The position numbers and the translations under genes are program-made. Under the pieces are notes generated by a model. It searched no databases. It saw nothing but the letters and a program-made list of their open reading frames with translations, and was not told where the DNA came from. From positions 1 to 29,331 of the forward strand of contig JACPRG010000123.1 in the NCBI GenBank assembly GCA_016190025.1: 29,331 nt of DNA, read 5' to 3'. Below, piece after piece: positions 16,160-22,981 of the stretch (position 1 is the first letter of the stretch; each line of letters opens with the position of its first letter). This DNA is from Candidatus Tectimicrobiota bacterium (GTDB lineage: Bacteria; UBA8248; JACPRG01).

Positions 16160-16780
16160 TCACTTCTTGGCGGCGGCCAGGCGCGCGTTCACGTCGTCCC
16201 AGTTGATGACGTTCCACCAGGCGGCGACGTAGTCCGCGCGCCGATTCTGGTAATTCAGGTAGTAGGCGTGCTCCCAGACGTCGACGCCGAGCAAGGGGAT
16301 CAGCCCCTCGGTGCGCGGGCTGGTCTGGTTCGGCATCGTCTTGATGGCGATCTTCTTCCCCTTCGGGTCGTACACCAGCCAGCACCACCCGCTTCCCTGC
16401 ACACCCACGGCGGCCTTGCTGAACTGGTCTTTGAAGCCGGGGAAATCCTTGAAGGCCGACTGGATGGCGTCGGCCACCGCGCCCTTGGGCTCGCCCCCTC
16501 CGCCCGGCTTCATGTTCTTCCAAAAGATGTTGTGGTTGTCGGTCCCGCCGCCGTTGAAATTGACGGCCCCCCGGCTGGCCTCCGGGACCGAGCCGACGTT
16601 CGCCAAAAGCTCCTCGACGGATATGGAGGCGAATTTGCCGCCCAGCTTCTCCAGGGCGGCGTTCACGTTGTTGATGTACGTCTGATGATGCTTGGTGTGA
16701 TGGATCTCCATCGTTCGGGCATCGATGTGAGGCTCCAGGGCGTTGTAGGCGTACTCCAGCTTCGGCAGTTGAAAAGCCAT
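16160..16780 (-). CDS. sodA: Superoxide dismutase, Mn-type of the Fe/Mn family
   Basis: A 206-aa cytoplasmic Fe/Mn superoxide dismutase that converts superoxide to O2 and H2O2. Metal ligands are visible: His27 in EIHHTKHHQTY (with the His31/Tyr35 pair), the His in DNHNIFW, and the Asp and His of DVWEHAYYLNY. Gly in the NGGG segment, plus Gln in MPNQTSP, is the manganese-type arrangement; Fe enzymes place Gln before NHTFYW. The sequence resembles mitochondrial-type MnSOD, with GVQGSGW and PNGGGEPKG-like loops. Oddities: Thr replaces the usual His in GGGHxNH, and Cys follows GSGW. The ATG has GGGGGAA upstream, with its own promoter and terminator. Confidence 0.95.
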   Translation of the reverse strand: MAFQLPKLEYAYNALEPHIDARTMEIHHTKHHQTYINNVNAALEKLGGKFASISVEELLANVGSVPEASRGAVNFNGGGTDNHNIFWKNMKPGGGGEPKGAVADAIQSAFKDFPGFKDQFSKAAVGVQGSGWCWLVYDPKGKKIAIKTMPNQTSPRTEGLIPLLGVDVWEHAYYLNYQNRRADYVAAWWNVINWDDVNARLAAAKK

Positions 16781-16865
16781 GTCTCTGTTCCCCCTTGAGT
16801 CGATGACGGACGGAGGGAAAGACGCTTTGCGTCGCTCTCAGCCCCCCGCCCAATACCCACCGGCG

Positions 16866-16887
16866 CCTCCGCGGCGCGCCGCGGAGG
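16866..16887. promoter_or_regulatory. Perfect 22-bp palindrome in the sod leader
   Basis: Bases 16866-16887 read identically on both strands (arms CCTCCGCGGCG and CGCCGCGGAGG, no spacer). It lies about 25 bp inside the predicted sod transcript, which starts near 16912. It could be a protein-binding site for a dimeric regulator, or fold as a 9-bp GC hairpin with a 4-nt loop in the leader RNA. Confidence 0.65.
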
Positions 16888-16918
16888 TCCGCCCAGGAAT
16901 GATTCCCGATTACGTACT

Positions 16919-16946
16919 ATTCTAATACCGAGATGGGGGTTGTCAA
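16919..16946 (-). promoter_or_regulatory. Strong sigma-70 promoter for sod
   Basis: On the minus strand a consensus TTGACA (16941-16946) is followed 16 bp later by TAGAAT (16919-16924). The predicted start is near 16912, leaving a leader of about 130 nt. Confidence 0.8.
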
Positions 16947-17052
16947 CTTGATCAGCCCGGAGAATCCCGCTCCGTCGGCGTTTTATAACCCCTCGTCGCG
17001 GGGACGCTTCGCGGCAGGCGCGCCTTCTTGGAAGCCGGGCCTTGCCGCAGCG

Positions 17053-17081
17053 TTGAACCCGGCGTCTCCGAATGATATAGT
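17053..17081 (+). promoter_or_regulatory. Promoter for the BMP-family binding protein gene
   Basis: TTGAAC (17053-17058) and TATAGT (17076-17081) are 17 bp apart, about 110 bp before the ATG at 17193. It is divergent from the sod promoter. Confidence 0.7.
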
Positions 17082-17192
17082 CCAGCCGGTTGACCGTATC
17101 CCGCCTGTCGATGGACCTGTTGCAAAACGGCGCCTTTTGGGAGGAGGCGGCGCGGCCGGTTCCCGGGGCGCTGAAAAGGAGGAGGGGTCCAT

Positions 17193-18305
17193 ATGAGAAC
17201 GCATCGGTGGAAGGGATTCGCCGCTTTTTTCCCGATCACCGCTTTGCTCGTCCTGGGGTCGTTCGCCCCGGCCTCGTCGCGGGCCGTCACCCCGAAGGAG
17301 AAAATCAAGGCGGCTTTCGTCTTCGTCGGCCCCATCGGCGACGCCGGCTGGACCTACGCCCACAACCAGGGGCGCCTGTATCTGGAGAAAGCCCTGCCTT
17401 ACGTCGAGACCGCCTACTCCGAAGCGGTCCCCGAGGGCGGTGAGGCCGAGCGGGTCATCACCCAGTACGCCCGCCGCGGCTACAACCTCATCTTCACCAC
17501 CAGCTTCGGCTACATGGACTCCACCCTCAAGGTGGCCAGACAGTTCCCCGACACGGTCTTCATGCACTGCTCGGGATTCAAGACGGCGCCCAACGTCGGG
17601 ACCTATTTCGGACGGATGTACCAGGCCAAATACCTGGCCGGCGTCATCGCCGGCAAGATGGCCACCAATGACACCATCGGGTACGTCGCCCCCCACCCCA
17701 TTCCCGAGGTCATCCGCCTCGTCAACGCCTTCACCCTGGGAGTTCGAGAGGTCCGGCCCACGGCCCGGGTTCACGTCGTGTGGACCAATTCCTGGTACGA
17801 CCCGGCCCGGGAGCGCGAGGCGGCCGAGAGCCTGCTGGACATCGGAGCGAGCATTATGTCCCACGGCCAGGACTCCCCGGCCACCATCCAGGCGGCGGAG
17901 AAACGGGGCAAGTTCGTGTTCGGCTACGACTCGGACATGACCAAGTTCTCCCCCAAGTATCACCTGACCGCCCCCATGTGGGACTGGGGCCCGCTCTACG
18001 TCCAGATTGCCAAGGCCGTCCACGACGGGACCTGGAAAAACGACCAGCTCTGGCCGGGCATGGAGAGCGGCATCGTCAAGCTCGCGCCTTTCAACCCCGC
18101 GATCCCGTCCGGCGTGGTGGACCTGGTCAAGCGGAAGCAGGCGGCCATCGCCTCCGGCCAGTTGCAAGTCTTTCAAGGGCCCGTCCGGGATCAGAGCGGC
18201 AAGGTCCGGATCCCCGCCGGGAGGTCCGCCGCCGATGAAGAGATGCTCAGCATGAGTTACTTCGTGGAGGGAGTCGTCGGGACAATCCCCGGAAAGGCCA
18301 AGTGA
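17193..18305 (+). CDS. BMP family ABC transporter substrate-binding protein
   Basis: A 370-aa exported protein of the BMP (basic membrane protein, PnrA/Med-like) family, whose members bind nucleosides or related ligands for an ABC importer. A signal peptide (residues 1-31, ending near SSRA) is followed by [24 protein letters not shown], the classic BMP opening, then [53 protein letters not shown], and a late FVFGYDSDM that contacts ligand in PnrA. GGAGGAGG precedes the ATG. No permease or ATPase is present in the window. The next gene, an LLM oxidoreductase, starts 47 bp later on the same strand, so the imported compound may be a substrate of that enzyme, which is inference. Confidence 0.92.
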   Translation: MRTHRWKGFAAFFPITALLVLGSFAPASSRAVTPKEKIKAAFVFVGPIGDAGWTYAHNQGRLYLEKALPYVETAYSEAVPEGGEAERVITQYARRGYNLIFTTSFGYMDSTLKVARQFPDTVFMHCSGFKTAPNVGTYFGRMYQAKYLAGVIAGKMATNDTIGYVAPHPIPEVIRLVNAFTLGVREVRPTARVHVVWTNSWYDPAREREAAESLLDIGASIMSHGQDSPATIQAAEKRGKFVFGYDSDMTKFSPKYHLTAPMWDWGPLYVQIAKAVHDGTWKNDQLWPGMESGIVKLAPFNPAIPSGVVDLVKRKQAAIASGQLQVFQGPVRDQSGKVRIPAGRSAADEEMLSMSYFVEGVVGTIPGKAK

Positions 18306-18352
18306 GCCGGCGGCCGACGGGCCGGGCTCGGACAGCAAGGGGGAGAGACGCA

Positions 18353-19363
18353 ATGTCCACGGTGTACCGCCGCGTGGCGCTCTACCTGCAGGACGCCCAT
18401 CCGCCCCGGGAAGGCATGGAGATCGTCCAATACGCGGAGGACCGGGGCTTCGAGGCGGTCTGGCAGGCGGAGTCCCGGCTGGTGCGGGAGTGCACCATCC
18501 CCCTCGCCGCCTACGCGGCGGCCACGAAACGCATCAAGGTCGGCTCGGGCGTCATCAGCATGTGGACGCGCAATCCCGCCTTCATTGCCCAGACCTTCTA
18601 CACCCTGGACGACCTGGCCCCGGGCCGGGTGCTGCTGGGGATCGGCGCCTGGTGGGAGCCGCTGGCCTCCAAGGTGGGCGTGAAACGGGAAAAGCCGCTC
18701 CAGGTGATGCGGGAGGTCGTCGAGGTCGTCCGCCGCCTCCTCCGGATGGAGACGGTGACGCTCAAGGGGGAATACGTCAACGTGCACGACATCAGGATCG
18801 ACCCCATTTACGGGGGCGACCGGCCGAGGAACATCCCCATCTACATCGGCGCGACGGGGAGGAAGATGCTGGAGCTGGCTGGGGAGATCGGCGACGGCGT
18901 CCTGCTGAACTACCTGGTGTCCGAGTCGTACAACGCCGAGGCCATGGAGGCCCTGGCCAGGGGCGCCGCCAAGGCCGGCCGCAAGGTGGAGGACATCGAC
19001 CGCCCCCAGCTCGTCGTCTGCTCCCTGGACAAGAACCGGGAAAGGGCGCTGGACAACGCCCGGAAGATGGTCACCTTGTATCTGGGCCAGCAGCCCCACA
19101 TCATGAAGGCGAGCGGCGCGTCCCAGGACCTGGTGGACGAGGTGAACCGGATCGTGGGATGGCCCGCCGACGAGAAGAAGCTGCTGGACGCCAAGCACCT
19201 GGTCACGGACGACATCGTCCAGAGGGTCGCGGCCGCGGGCGCGGCCGAGGAATGCCGGGCCAAGGTCAGACAATACTGCGAGGCCGGCTGCACCTGCCCG
19301 GTCCTCTACCCCCTCGGGGAAAACCCCCGCGAGATGATCGACGCCTTCGCCGACGGGTTCTGA
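18353..19363 (+). CDS. LLM class flavin- or F420-dependent oxidoreductase (Mer-like)
   Basis: A 336-aa luciferase-like monooxygenase-fold protein. It has [60 protein letters not shown], the phosphate-contact region [20 protein letters not shown], and GDGVLLNYL. These match the bacterial group annotated as 5,10-methylenetetrahydromethanopterin reductase-like, in which many members use F420 rather than FMN. The ATG at 18353 is supported by GGGGGAGA; an ATG at 18302 overlapping the previous gene is less likely. The C-terminal [14 protein letters not shown], with two nearby cysteines, is a local oddity. The real reaction is unknown. Confidence 0.9.
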   Translation: MSTVYRRVALYLQDAHPPREGMEIVQYAEDRGFEAVWQAESRLVRECTIPLAAYAAATKRIKVGSGVISMWTRNPAFIAQTFYTLDDLAPGRVLLGIGAWWEPLASKVGVKREKPLQVMREVVEVVRRLLRMETVTLKGEYVNVHDIRIDPIYGGDRPRNIPIYIGATGRKMLELAGEIGDGVLLNYLVSESYNAEAMEALARGAAKAGRKVEDIDRPQLVVCSLDKNRERALDNARKMVTLYLGQQPHIMKASGASQDLVDEVNRIVGWPADEKKLLDAKHLVTDDIVQRVAAAGAAEECRAKVRQYCEAGCTCPVLYPLGENPREMIDAFADGF

Positions 19364-19412
19364 CGCCTCCTCCCGGCAAAGACCGACTCCGCCCGGAAGG
19401 GCCTTTTCGAGA

Positions 19413-19444
19413 GCCGCCCCCGCCGCTTCACGCCATGGGGCGGC
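19413..19444. terminator. Possible hairpin between convergent genes
   Basis: GCCGCCCC (19413-19420) pairs with GGGGCGGC (19437-19444) across a 16-nt loop, between the stops of the LLM gene and the UPF0316 gene. No T-tract follows on either strand, so it is weak. Confidence 0.3.
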
Positions 19445-19453
19445 CCCTCTCGC

Positions 19454-20005
19454 TCACTTTTTCTTGAGAATCGCCCTCCAGCCGGTGGGTTGATGAGACA
19501 ACATCAGGGCCTGAGAGGCGGCCCGGATGTCATCGACCGTGTAAAAGCACTTGGGGTCGATCTCCCGCGCCCGCCTGGCGATGGACCGCGCGTCTTTGCG
19601 GTGGTTCTGGATAAAGAGCAGCTGGAGGGGCCCATCCGCGTCTTCCGCCTCCAGGGAGACCACGCTGAAGCCTTTCGCGCGGAGGTCCGCCCCTATCCTC
19701 GCGCCTTCCCGCGTGAATATCCGAACTACCTGCTGGCCGTAGGAGATCCACTTCTCCAGGGTGATCCCGACGGAAGAGCCCGTCGCAAAGCCGATGGCGT
19801 AGGACAGCGCGTAGACGGGCTGATCGAGGCTCTGAATGACCTTCGAGACGACGGCGATCCAGATCAGAACCTCGACGAAGCCAAACACCCAGGCGACGCC
19901 GCAGCGCCCCTGCACGACGCTGACGGTCCGAAGCGTCCCCAGCGAAACATCGATGACGCGCGCCACGACAATCAAAAGGCATGTGATGATGACCGTACCG
20001 TCCAT
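19454..20005 (-). CDS. UPF0316/DUF5698 family membrane protein
   Basis: A 183-aa protein with three hydrophobic segments in the first ~85 residues (VIITCLLIVVARVIDVSLGT, WVFGFVEVLIWIAVVSKVI, and YALSYAIGFATGSSVGITLE). A soluble DUF2179-like C-terminal domain follows, with VVRIFTREGARIGADLRAKG and KCFYTVDDIRAASQ. The layout and the VARVIDVSLGTLRTV opening identify the UPF0316 family, integral inner-membrane proteins of unknown role. The ATG has GAGGAG six bases upstream. It converges on the LLM gene and is not obviously tied to its neighbours. Confidence 0.9.
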   Translation of the reverse strand: MDGTVIITCLLIVVARVIDVSLGTLRTVSVVQGRCGVAWVFGFVEVLIWIAVVSKVIQSLDQPVYALSYAIGFATGSSVGITLEKWISYGQQVVRIFTREGARIGADLRAKGFSVVSLEAEDADGPLQLLFIQNHRKDARSIARRAREIDPKCFYTVDDIRAASQALMLSHQPTGWRAILKKK

Positions 20006-20080
20006 TTCTGCTCCTCACACAGCGACCACAACATGTGAACCCTCGCCGCACTTCTCTCCTCGCGGCGGATGTCAGTCGGA

Positions 20081-20108
20081 ATTTTAGGCGGCTCTCAACG
20101 CGGCGCAA
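20081..20108 (-). promoter_or_regulatory. Candidate promoter for the UPF0316 gene
   Basis: On the minus strand TTGCGC (20103-20108) and TAAAAT (20081-20086) are 16 bp apart, about 75 bp upstream of the ATG. The -35 is poor and the -10 good. Confidence 0.35.
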
Positions 20109-20229
20109 TCTTTTCCGGGGACATGAAATCGCCGGCGCGGTCGCGCCAAGCGCGTTCCTGTCGTCACGGCGGACGGCCACGACGGGGCGAGGGCGCCGGA
20201 TAGGGGGGATGCTCCTCGCGGGGGGAAAA

Positions 20230-20259
20230 AGAAAGGGGCCCCCGAAGGGGCCCCTTTCT
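20230..20259 (-). terminator. Very stable rho-independent terminator with UUCG loop (minus strand)
   Basis: A 13-bp perfect stem (AGAAAGGGGCCCC paired with GGGGCCCCTTTCT) closes a CGAA tetraloop, which reads TTCG on the minus strand. There the stem is followed by TTTT. It lies 27 bp after the stop at 20287, so something is transcribed leftward here; this is the best evidence that the small gene 20287-20523 is real. Confidence 0.85.
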
Positions 20260-20286
20260 ACCCAAAGACCGACCGACGCCGGAGGT

Positions 20287-20523
20287 TCAACGGGCTCCGT
20301 GAACGGCCAACCTCCGACCGCTGAACTGCGCCCCGTTGCAACCGGCGACGACGGACACCTTCAGGCCCTCGCCGTCCCGTTCCCCCCTGGAAGCCTCGGG
20401 ATCCCGGGGTTGCCGGTCCCGGACAACCAACAGGCTCAGGGGGGCCGCAAAGACCGCAAAGGGGGTCTTGAGATATTGGTCTGTCGAGCCGAACGACAGA
20501 TTGCCGATGCGAATGTTTCTCAA
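20287..20523 (-). CDS. Possible small protein (78 aa), function unknown
   Basis: This frame would start at TTG 20523 with AGGAG about nine bases upstream and encodes MRNIRIGNLSFGSTDQYLK, a moderately hydrophobic TPFAVFAAPLSLLVV stretch, then a charged, low-complexity tail. There is no signal peptide and I recognise no family. The supporting facts are the SD site and the strong terminator 27 bp after its stop. Against it, the tail composition looks ordinary for non-coding GC-rich DNA and the start is not ATG. It may instead be a non-coding RNA ending at the same terminator. Confidence 0.4.
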   Translation of the reverse strand: MRNIRIGNLSFGSTDQYLKTPFAVFAAPLSLLVVRDRQPRDPEASRGERDGEGLKVSVVAGCNGAQFSGRRLAVHGAR

Positions 20524-20834
20524 CTTCCTCTGCTCCTCTAACGCATGCCGCGAAGCCGGGCGCGCACACCGCTCCCATCCTGATCGCGACTGGGGTATCC
20601 ATGTCCGAAGGGAGGGTCGAAACCGACGAAGGTAGGGACATCCCGCTCGGGTATCAAGGCTTATTTAATCTCACGACGGAAAGGCGCCAGCAAATATTTT
20701 CCGGGCGGGAGGAAACGCGGGAGTCAACCAAAGGGGGGCGAGAGGGGCGGACTCAGCGGCGCGGAGCCGGGAGCTGCGCGCCCTCCCATGTCTCACGCGA
20801 ACGGGGTTGCGGCTCTTTCAGGGCTGCATCACCC
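20524..20834. other. Gap with no supported gene
   Basis: About 310 bp upstream of the small gene and downstream of the TetR gene. An AT-rich patch (20660-20700, with TTATTTAATC and CAAATATTTT) could hold the minus-strand promoter of the small gene, but I find no convincing -35/-10 pair. No hairpin terminator is seen for the TetR gene. Confidence 0.4.
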
Positions 20835-21509
20835 TCAAGGGGAGAGGGAGCCCCCGGCGGCGCGCTCAGCCGGCACGGGGTCCCGCAACCCCGCCACCAC
20901 GAAGGAGAGCATCCGCTGGGTGATCTCCTCTTCGCTTCCCGACGGGTCGCAGGAGAGAAACCCGCTGATGAGCTTCAGCCGTTCGGGGTCGCCGATGGAG
21001 TCTATGGCTCCGATGGCGAAGTGAATTCTCCAGCCGAGCTCCTCGGGCGGCAGATCGGGCAGGGCCCGCCGGGTGGCCAGGGTGAGGCGCCTGGACATCT
21101 CCCGGTAGACCTCCTGGATGACGGGCCGCAGGCTGGGCTCTTCGAAGACGCGCCCGAACAGGCGCCGGACGACCTCACCCTTCTCCCGGTCCAGGCAGAC
21201 GCGCAAATAGGGGCGGATGACGGCTTCGAAGATCCCCTCCAGGGAAGGAGGTCCGCCGCCCGCCGCCGCCTCGACGGCATCCAGCATCTTCAGGCGCTCT
21301 TCGTTGATCGGCGCCACGCGGCGCTCCCAGACCGCCCGGATGAGGGCCTCCTTCGAGCCGAAATGGTAGTGCACCGAGGCCAGGTTCACCCCGGCCTCCG
21401 ACGTGATGGACCGGATCGAGCAGGCGTTGATCCCCTGCTCCGCGAAGATCCTTTCCGCCGTGTCCAGGATGCGCTCTTTGGTGTCCTTGGCATCGGCTGT
21501 CTCAACCAT
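20835..21509 (-). CDS. TetR family transcriptional regulator
   Basis: A 224-aa TetR/AcrR regulator. The N-terminal helix-turn-helix is clear: ERILDTAERIFAEQGINACS, IRSITSEAGVNLASVHYHFG and SKEALIRAVWERR (about residues 11-62). The C-terminal half (PYLRVCLDREKGEVVRRLFG, then IHFAIGAIDSIGDPERLKLI) resembles the CecR/DUF1956-type ligand-binding domain, which is a by-eye call. An upstream in-frame ATG at 21533 exists, but the ATG at 21509 has GGAAGGGGG before it. Its own promoter region carries a perfect palindrome overlapping the -35, so autorepression is likely. DoxX and a small secreted protein gene lie upstream on the same strand and may be its targets. Confidence 0.93.
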   Translation of the reverse strand: MVETADAKDTKERILDTAERIFAEQGINACSIRSITSEAGVNLASVHYHFGSKEALIRAVWERRVAPINEERLKMLDAVEAAAGGGPPSLEGIFEAVIRPYLRVCLDREKGEVVRRLFGRVFEEPSLRPVIQEVYREMSRRLTLATRRALPDLPPEELGWRIHFAIGAIDSIGDPERLKLISGFLSCDPSGSEEEITQRMLSFVVAGLRDPVPAERAAGGSLSP

Positions 21510-21548
21510 CCCGTCCCCCTTCCAAAACCCCATTGAAGGTCAGAACAG

Positions 21549-21588
21549 ACGTGTGTTTCAAATAACGGATTGACACAAGCCTGTCAAT
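21549..21588 (-). promoter_or_regulatory. TetR promoter with operator palindrome
   Basis: On the minus strand TTGACA (21582-21587) and TATTTG (21559-21564) are 17 bp apart. The -35 sits inside the perfect 20-bp palindrome ATTGACACAAGCCTGTCAAT (21569-21588; 7-bp arms, 6-bp spacer). The -10 overlaps ACGTGTGTTTCAA (21549-21561), which matches 11 of 13 bases of the 16-bp repeat found at the promoter near 22.6 kb. Confidence 0.6.
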
Positions 21589-21656
21589 GGTGAGCATCGG
21601 CCACCGAGCCGAACCGACCTTCTTTCCTCTTCCGAGTGACGGGACACCCACCGGAT

Positions 21657-22082
21657 TCACACACCCTTTTCCAGTCCCAATCTCCTATCCAGGGAGAGGG
21701 GACCTGCGCCCGCCAGCAAGAGGGTGAGGGAACCAGCCAAAATCACTAAGGCAAACTCTGCACCCGCAGGGAGGAAAAACCCCGCCCTTGCGTGGACCGC
21801 GAGGACTGCGACGAGCATCTCCGCGCTCAAGACCGCCGCCGCGTAGCGGGTGAGCATTCCCACCAGGAGCGCGATGCCTCCCAGGAGCTCCAGCAGGATC
21901 ACGACCACGGACCAAAAACCGGCGGCCGGGATCCCGATGCTGCTCAGATAGCCGGCAAATCCCCCAAAGCCAAAGACGAAGAGCTTCTGTCCCCCATGGG
22001 CCAAAAACACGGCCCCAATGACGAGCCGAAGGGGGAAAGTCGCCCACCGCGACGCCGCGCCCGAGGAGAGCCTGCTCAACAT
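21657..22082 (-). CDS. DoxX family membrane protein
   Basis: A 141-aa protein with four predicted membrane helices: FPLRLVIGAVFLAHGGQKLF, WSVVVILLELLGGIALLVGM, AAAVLSAEMLVAVLAVHA and EFALVILAGSLTLLLAGAG. The first helix ending HGGQKLF and the GxxLLVGMLTR loop are DoxX family hallmarks. DoxX proteins are small inner-membrane proteins linked to quinone or thiosulfate redox and to oxidative-stress complexes in some bacteria; the role here is unknown. The ATG has GGAGG nine bases upstream. It lies between the TetR gene (147 bp downstream) and the small secreted protein gene (121 bp upstream), all on one strand. Confidence 0.9.
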   Translation of the reverse strand: MLSRLSSGAASRWATFPLRLVIGAVFLAHGGQKLFVFGFGGFAGYLSSIGIPAAGFWSVVVILLELLGGIALLVGMLTRYAAAVLSAEMLVAVLAVHARAGFFLPAGAEFALVILAGSLTLLLAGAGPLSLDRRLGLEKGV

Positions 22083-22150
22083 CTCTCATTTCCTCCCGAG
22101 AGTTTAAATCCAGGTCAATTCCGTGGAATGCCGCCCATGGCCACAAGGCT

Positions 22151-22192
22151 CGATCCCGTCCGGGCGTCCCGGCGGACGCCCGGACGGGATCG
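22151..22192 (-). terminator. Perfect 19-bp stem hairpin after the small secreted protein gene
   Basis: Arms 22151-22169 and 22174-22192 are perfectly complementary with a CGGC/GCCG tetraloop. It starts 11 bp past the stop of the small secreted protein gene and lies upstream of doxX. No T-tract follows on the minus strand, so it may attenuate or stabilise the transcript rather than fully terminate it. Confidence 0.65.
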
Positions 22193-22203
22193 CTTCCCTT
22201 GAG

Positions 22204-22530
22204 TCAGTTGGCCCGGGCGATGGTCGTGCCAGCGGCCTCAGCTTCAACCGGCCGGCCGATGAACGCCTCCGGGTAAAGCTCAGCCAGCGTCGTGGCATCC
22301 AGGGCCTCGCTGCGGATGGAGTGTCTCTCAACTTCCACCAAGCGGCTCGGGGCCTCGATGACCACCTGATCCGCCACCACAGGCCCGTTGGCCTGGATCA
22401 GGACGCCCTCGAGGAACCCCTCATAGGGCACGCCGGAGACCAGCCGGTCCTGGGCCAGCGCGACACCCGCGGCACCAGCCAGAAGCAAAGTCGTGAGAAC
22501 GGTCGTCTTGAACACCTTCGAAGCCTTCAC
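22204..22530 (-). CDS. Small secreted protein (108 aa), unknown function
   Basis: The start is GTG at 22530, with AAGGAGA seven bases upstream. The signal peptide KASKVFKTTVLTTLLLAGAA is followed by GVALAQ|D, with cleavage after ALAQ near residue 26. The mature ~80 residues are acidic and Val/Ala/Glu-rich with no cysteine (VVIEAPSRLVEVERHSIRSE and AELYPEAFIGRPVEAE). I do not recognise a family. Its first ~37 residues resemble the two duplicated peptides at 27.5 and 28.2 kb: the same KA-xx-SK start, LLLAGxxGVAL-AQD, and GxPYE just after the cleavage site. Promoter, doubled operator-like repeat and hairpin all argue that it is a real, tightly regulated gene. It lies upstream of doxX and tetR. 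Confidence 0.75.
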   Translation of the reverse strand: MKASKVFKTTVLTTLLLAGAAGVALAQDRLVSGVPYEGFLEGVLIQANGPVVADQVVIEAPSRLVEVERHSIRSEALDATTLAELYPEAFIGRPVEAEAAGTTIARAN

Positions 22531-22581
22531 TGTGTTTCTCCTTTTTTGTTTAGGTCTTGGAACGTCCAGGATATTTACTGG

Positions 22582-22636
22582 AACGTTTGTTTTAATCAAC
22601 TGATTAACAATATAAACGTTCGTTTTAATCTGTCAA
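22582..22636 (-). promoter_or_regulatory. Promoter with doubled operator-like repeat for the small secreted protein gene
   Basis: On the minus strand consensus TTGACA (22631-22636) and TATATT (22609-22614) are 16 bp apart. The whole spacer (22615-22630) is the sequence AACGTTCGTTTTAATC. A second copy, AACGTTTGTTTTAATC, with one mismatch, lies at 22582-22597, exactly 33 bp away, just after the predicted start of transcription. The first copy includes AAACG-TT-CGTTT, an inverted repeat of the kind bound by TetR-family dimers. Confidence 0.75.
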
Positions 22637-22639
22637 GAG

Positions 22640-22981
22640 AAACTTGTGCTTTTTTGAAAAAAATTCCTCCAGTCGTGGAAAATTAGAGAATCCTCTTCGT
22701 TTCAATGGGTTGTTCGATTTTTCCGGGGGGAAGACGCGGGGGCTTTTTCGGGAGGCTCCCGGCCACCAATCCGCTGTTAAATTCTTGCCCCAGGCGTCGC
22801 GTTCCAATTTTGGCTCGCGCCGGGTCGCGCTGTCCCCCATATCCGACGGTGGTCTCGGGGTCGCCCACGACAGGCGCGGGCGGCCGATGCAGAATCAGGG
22901 GCGGGAAATATCAGGGTTGGTGTATACTGGCCTCGTTGGAGAAAAGAGTCGTCTCTTTGCTTCGAAAAAAAGGAGGAGATT
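22640..22981. other. Divergent intergenic region, no gene seen
   Basis: About 340 bp between the small secreted protein promoter and the next gene. TATACT at 22923-22928 is a fair -10 for the plus-strand gene but has no matching -35. A small hairpin AAAGAG-tcgt-CTCTTT near 22940-22955 would fall in that gene's leader. Open frames here have no SD support and low-complexity translations. Confidence 0.45.

Noticed and set aside
22683..22868. Small open frames between the two divergent genes at 22.6-23.0 kb
   Set aside because: No SD, low-complexity translation, and no terminator or conserved motif.
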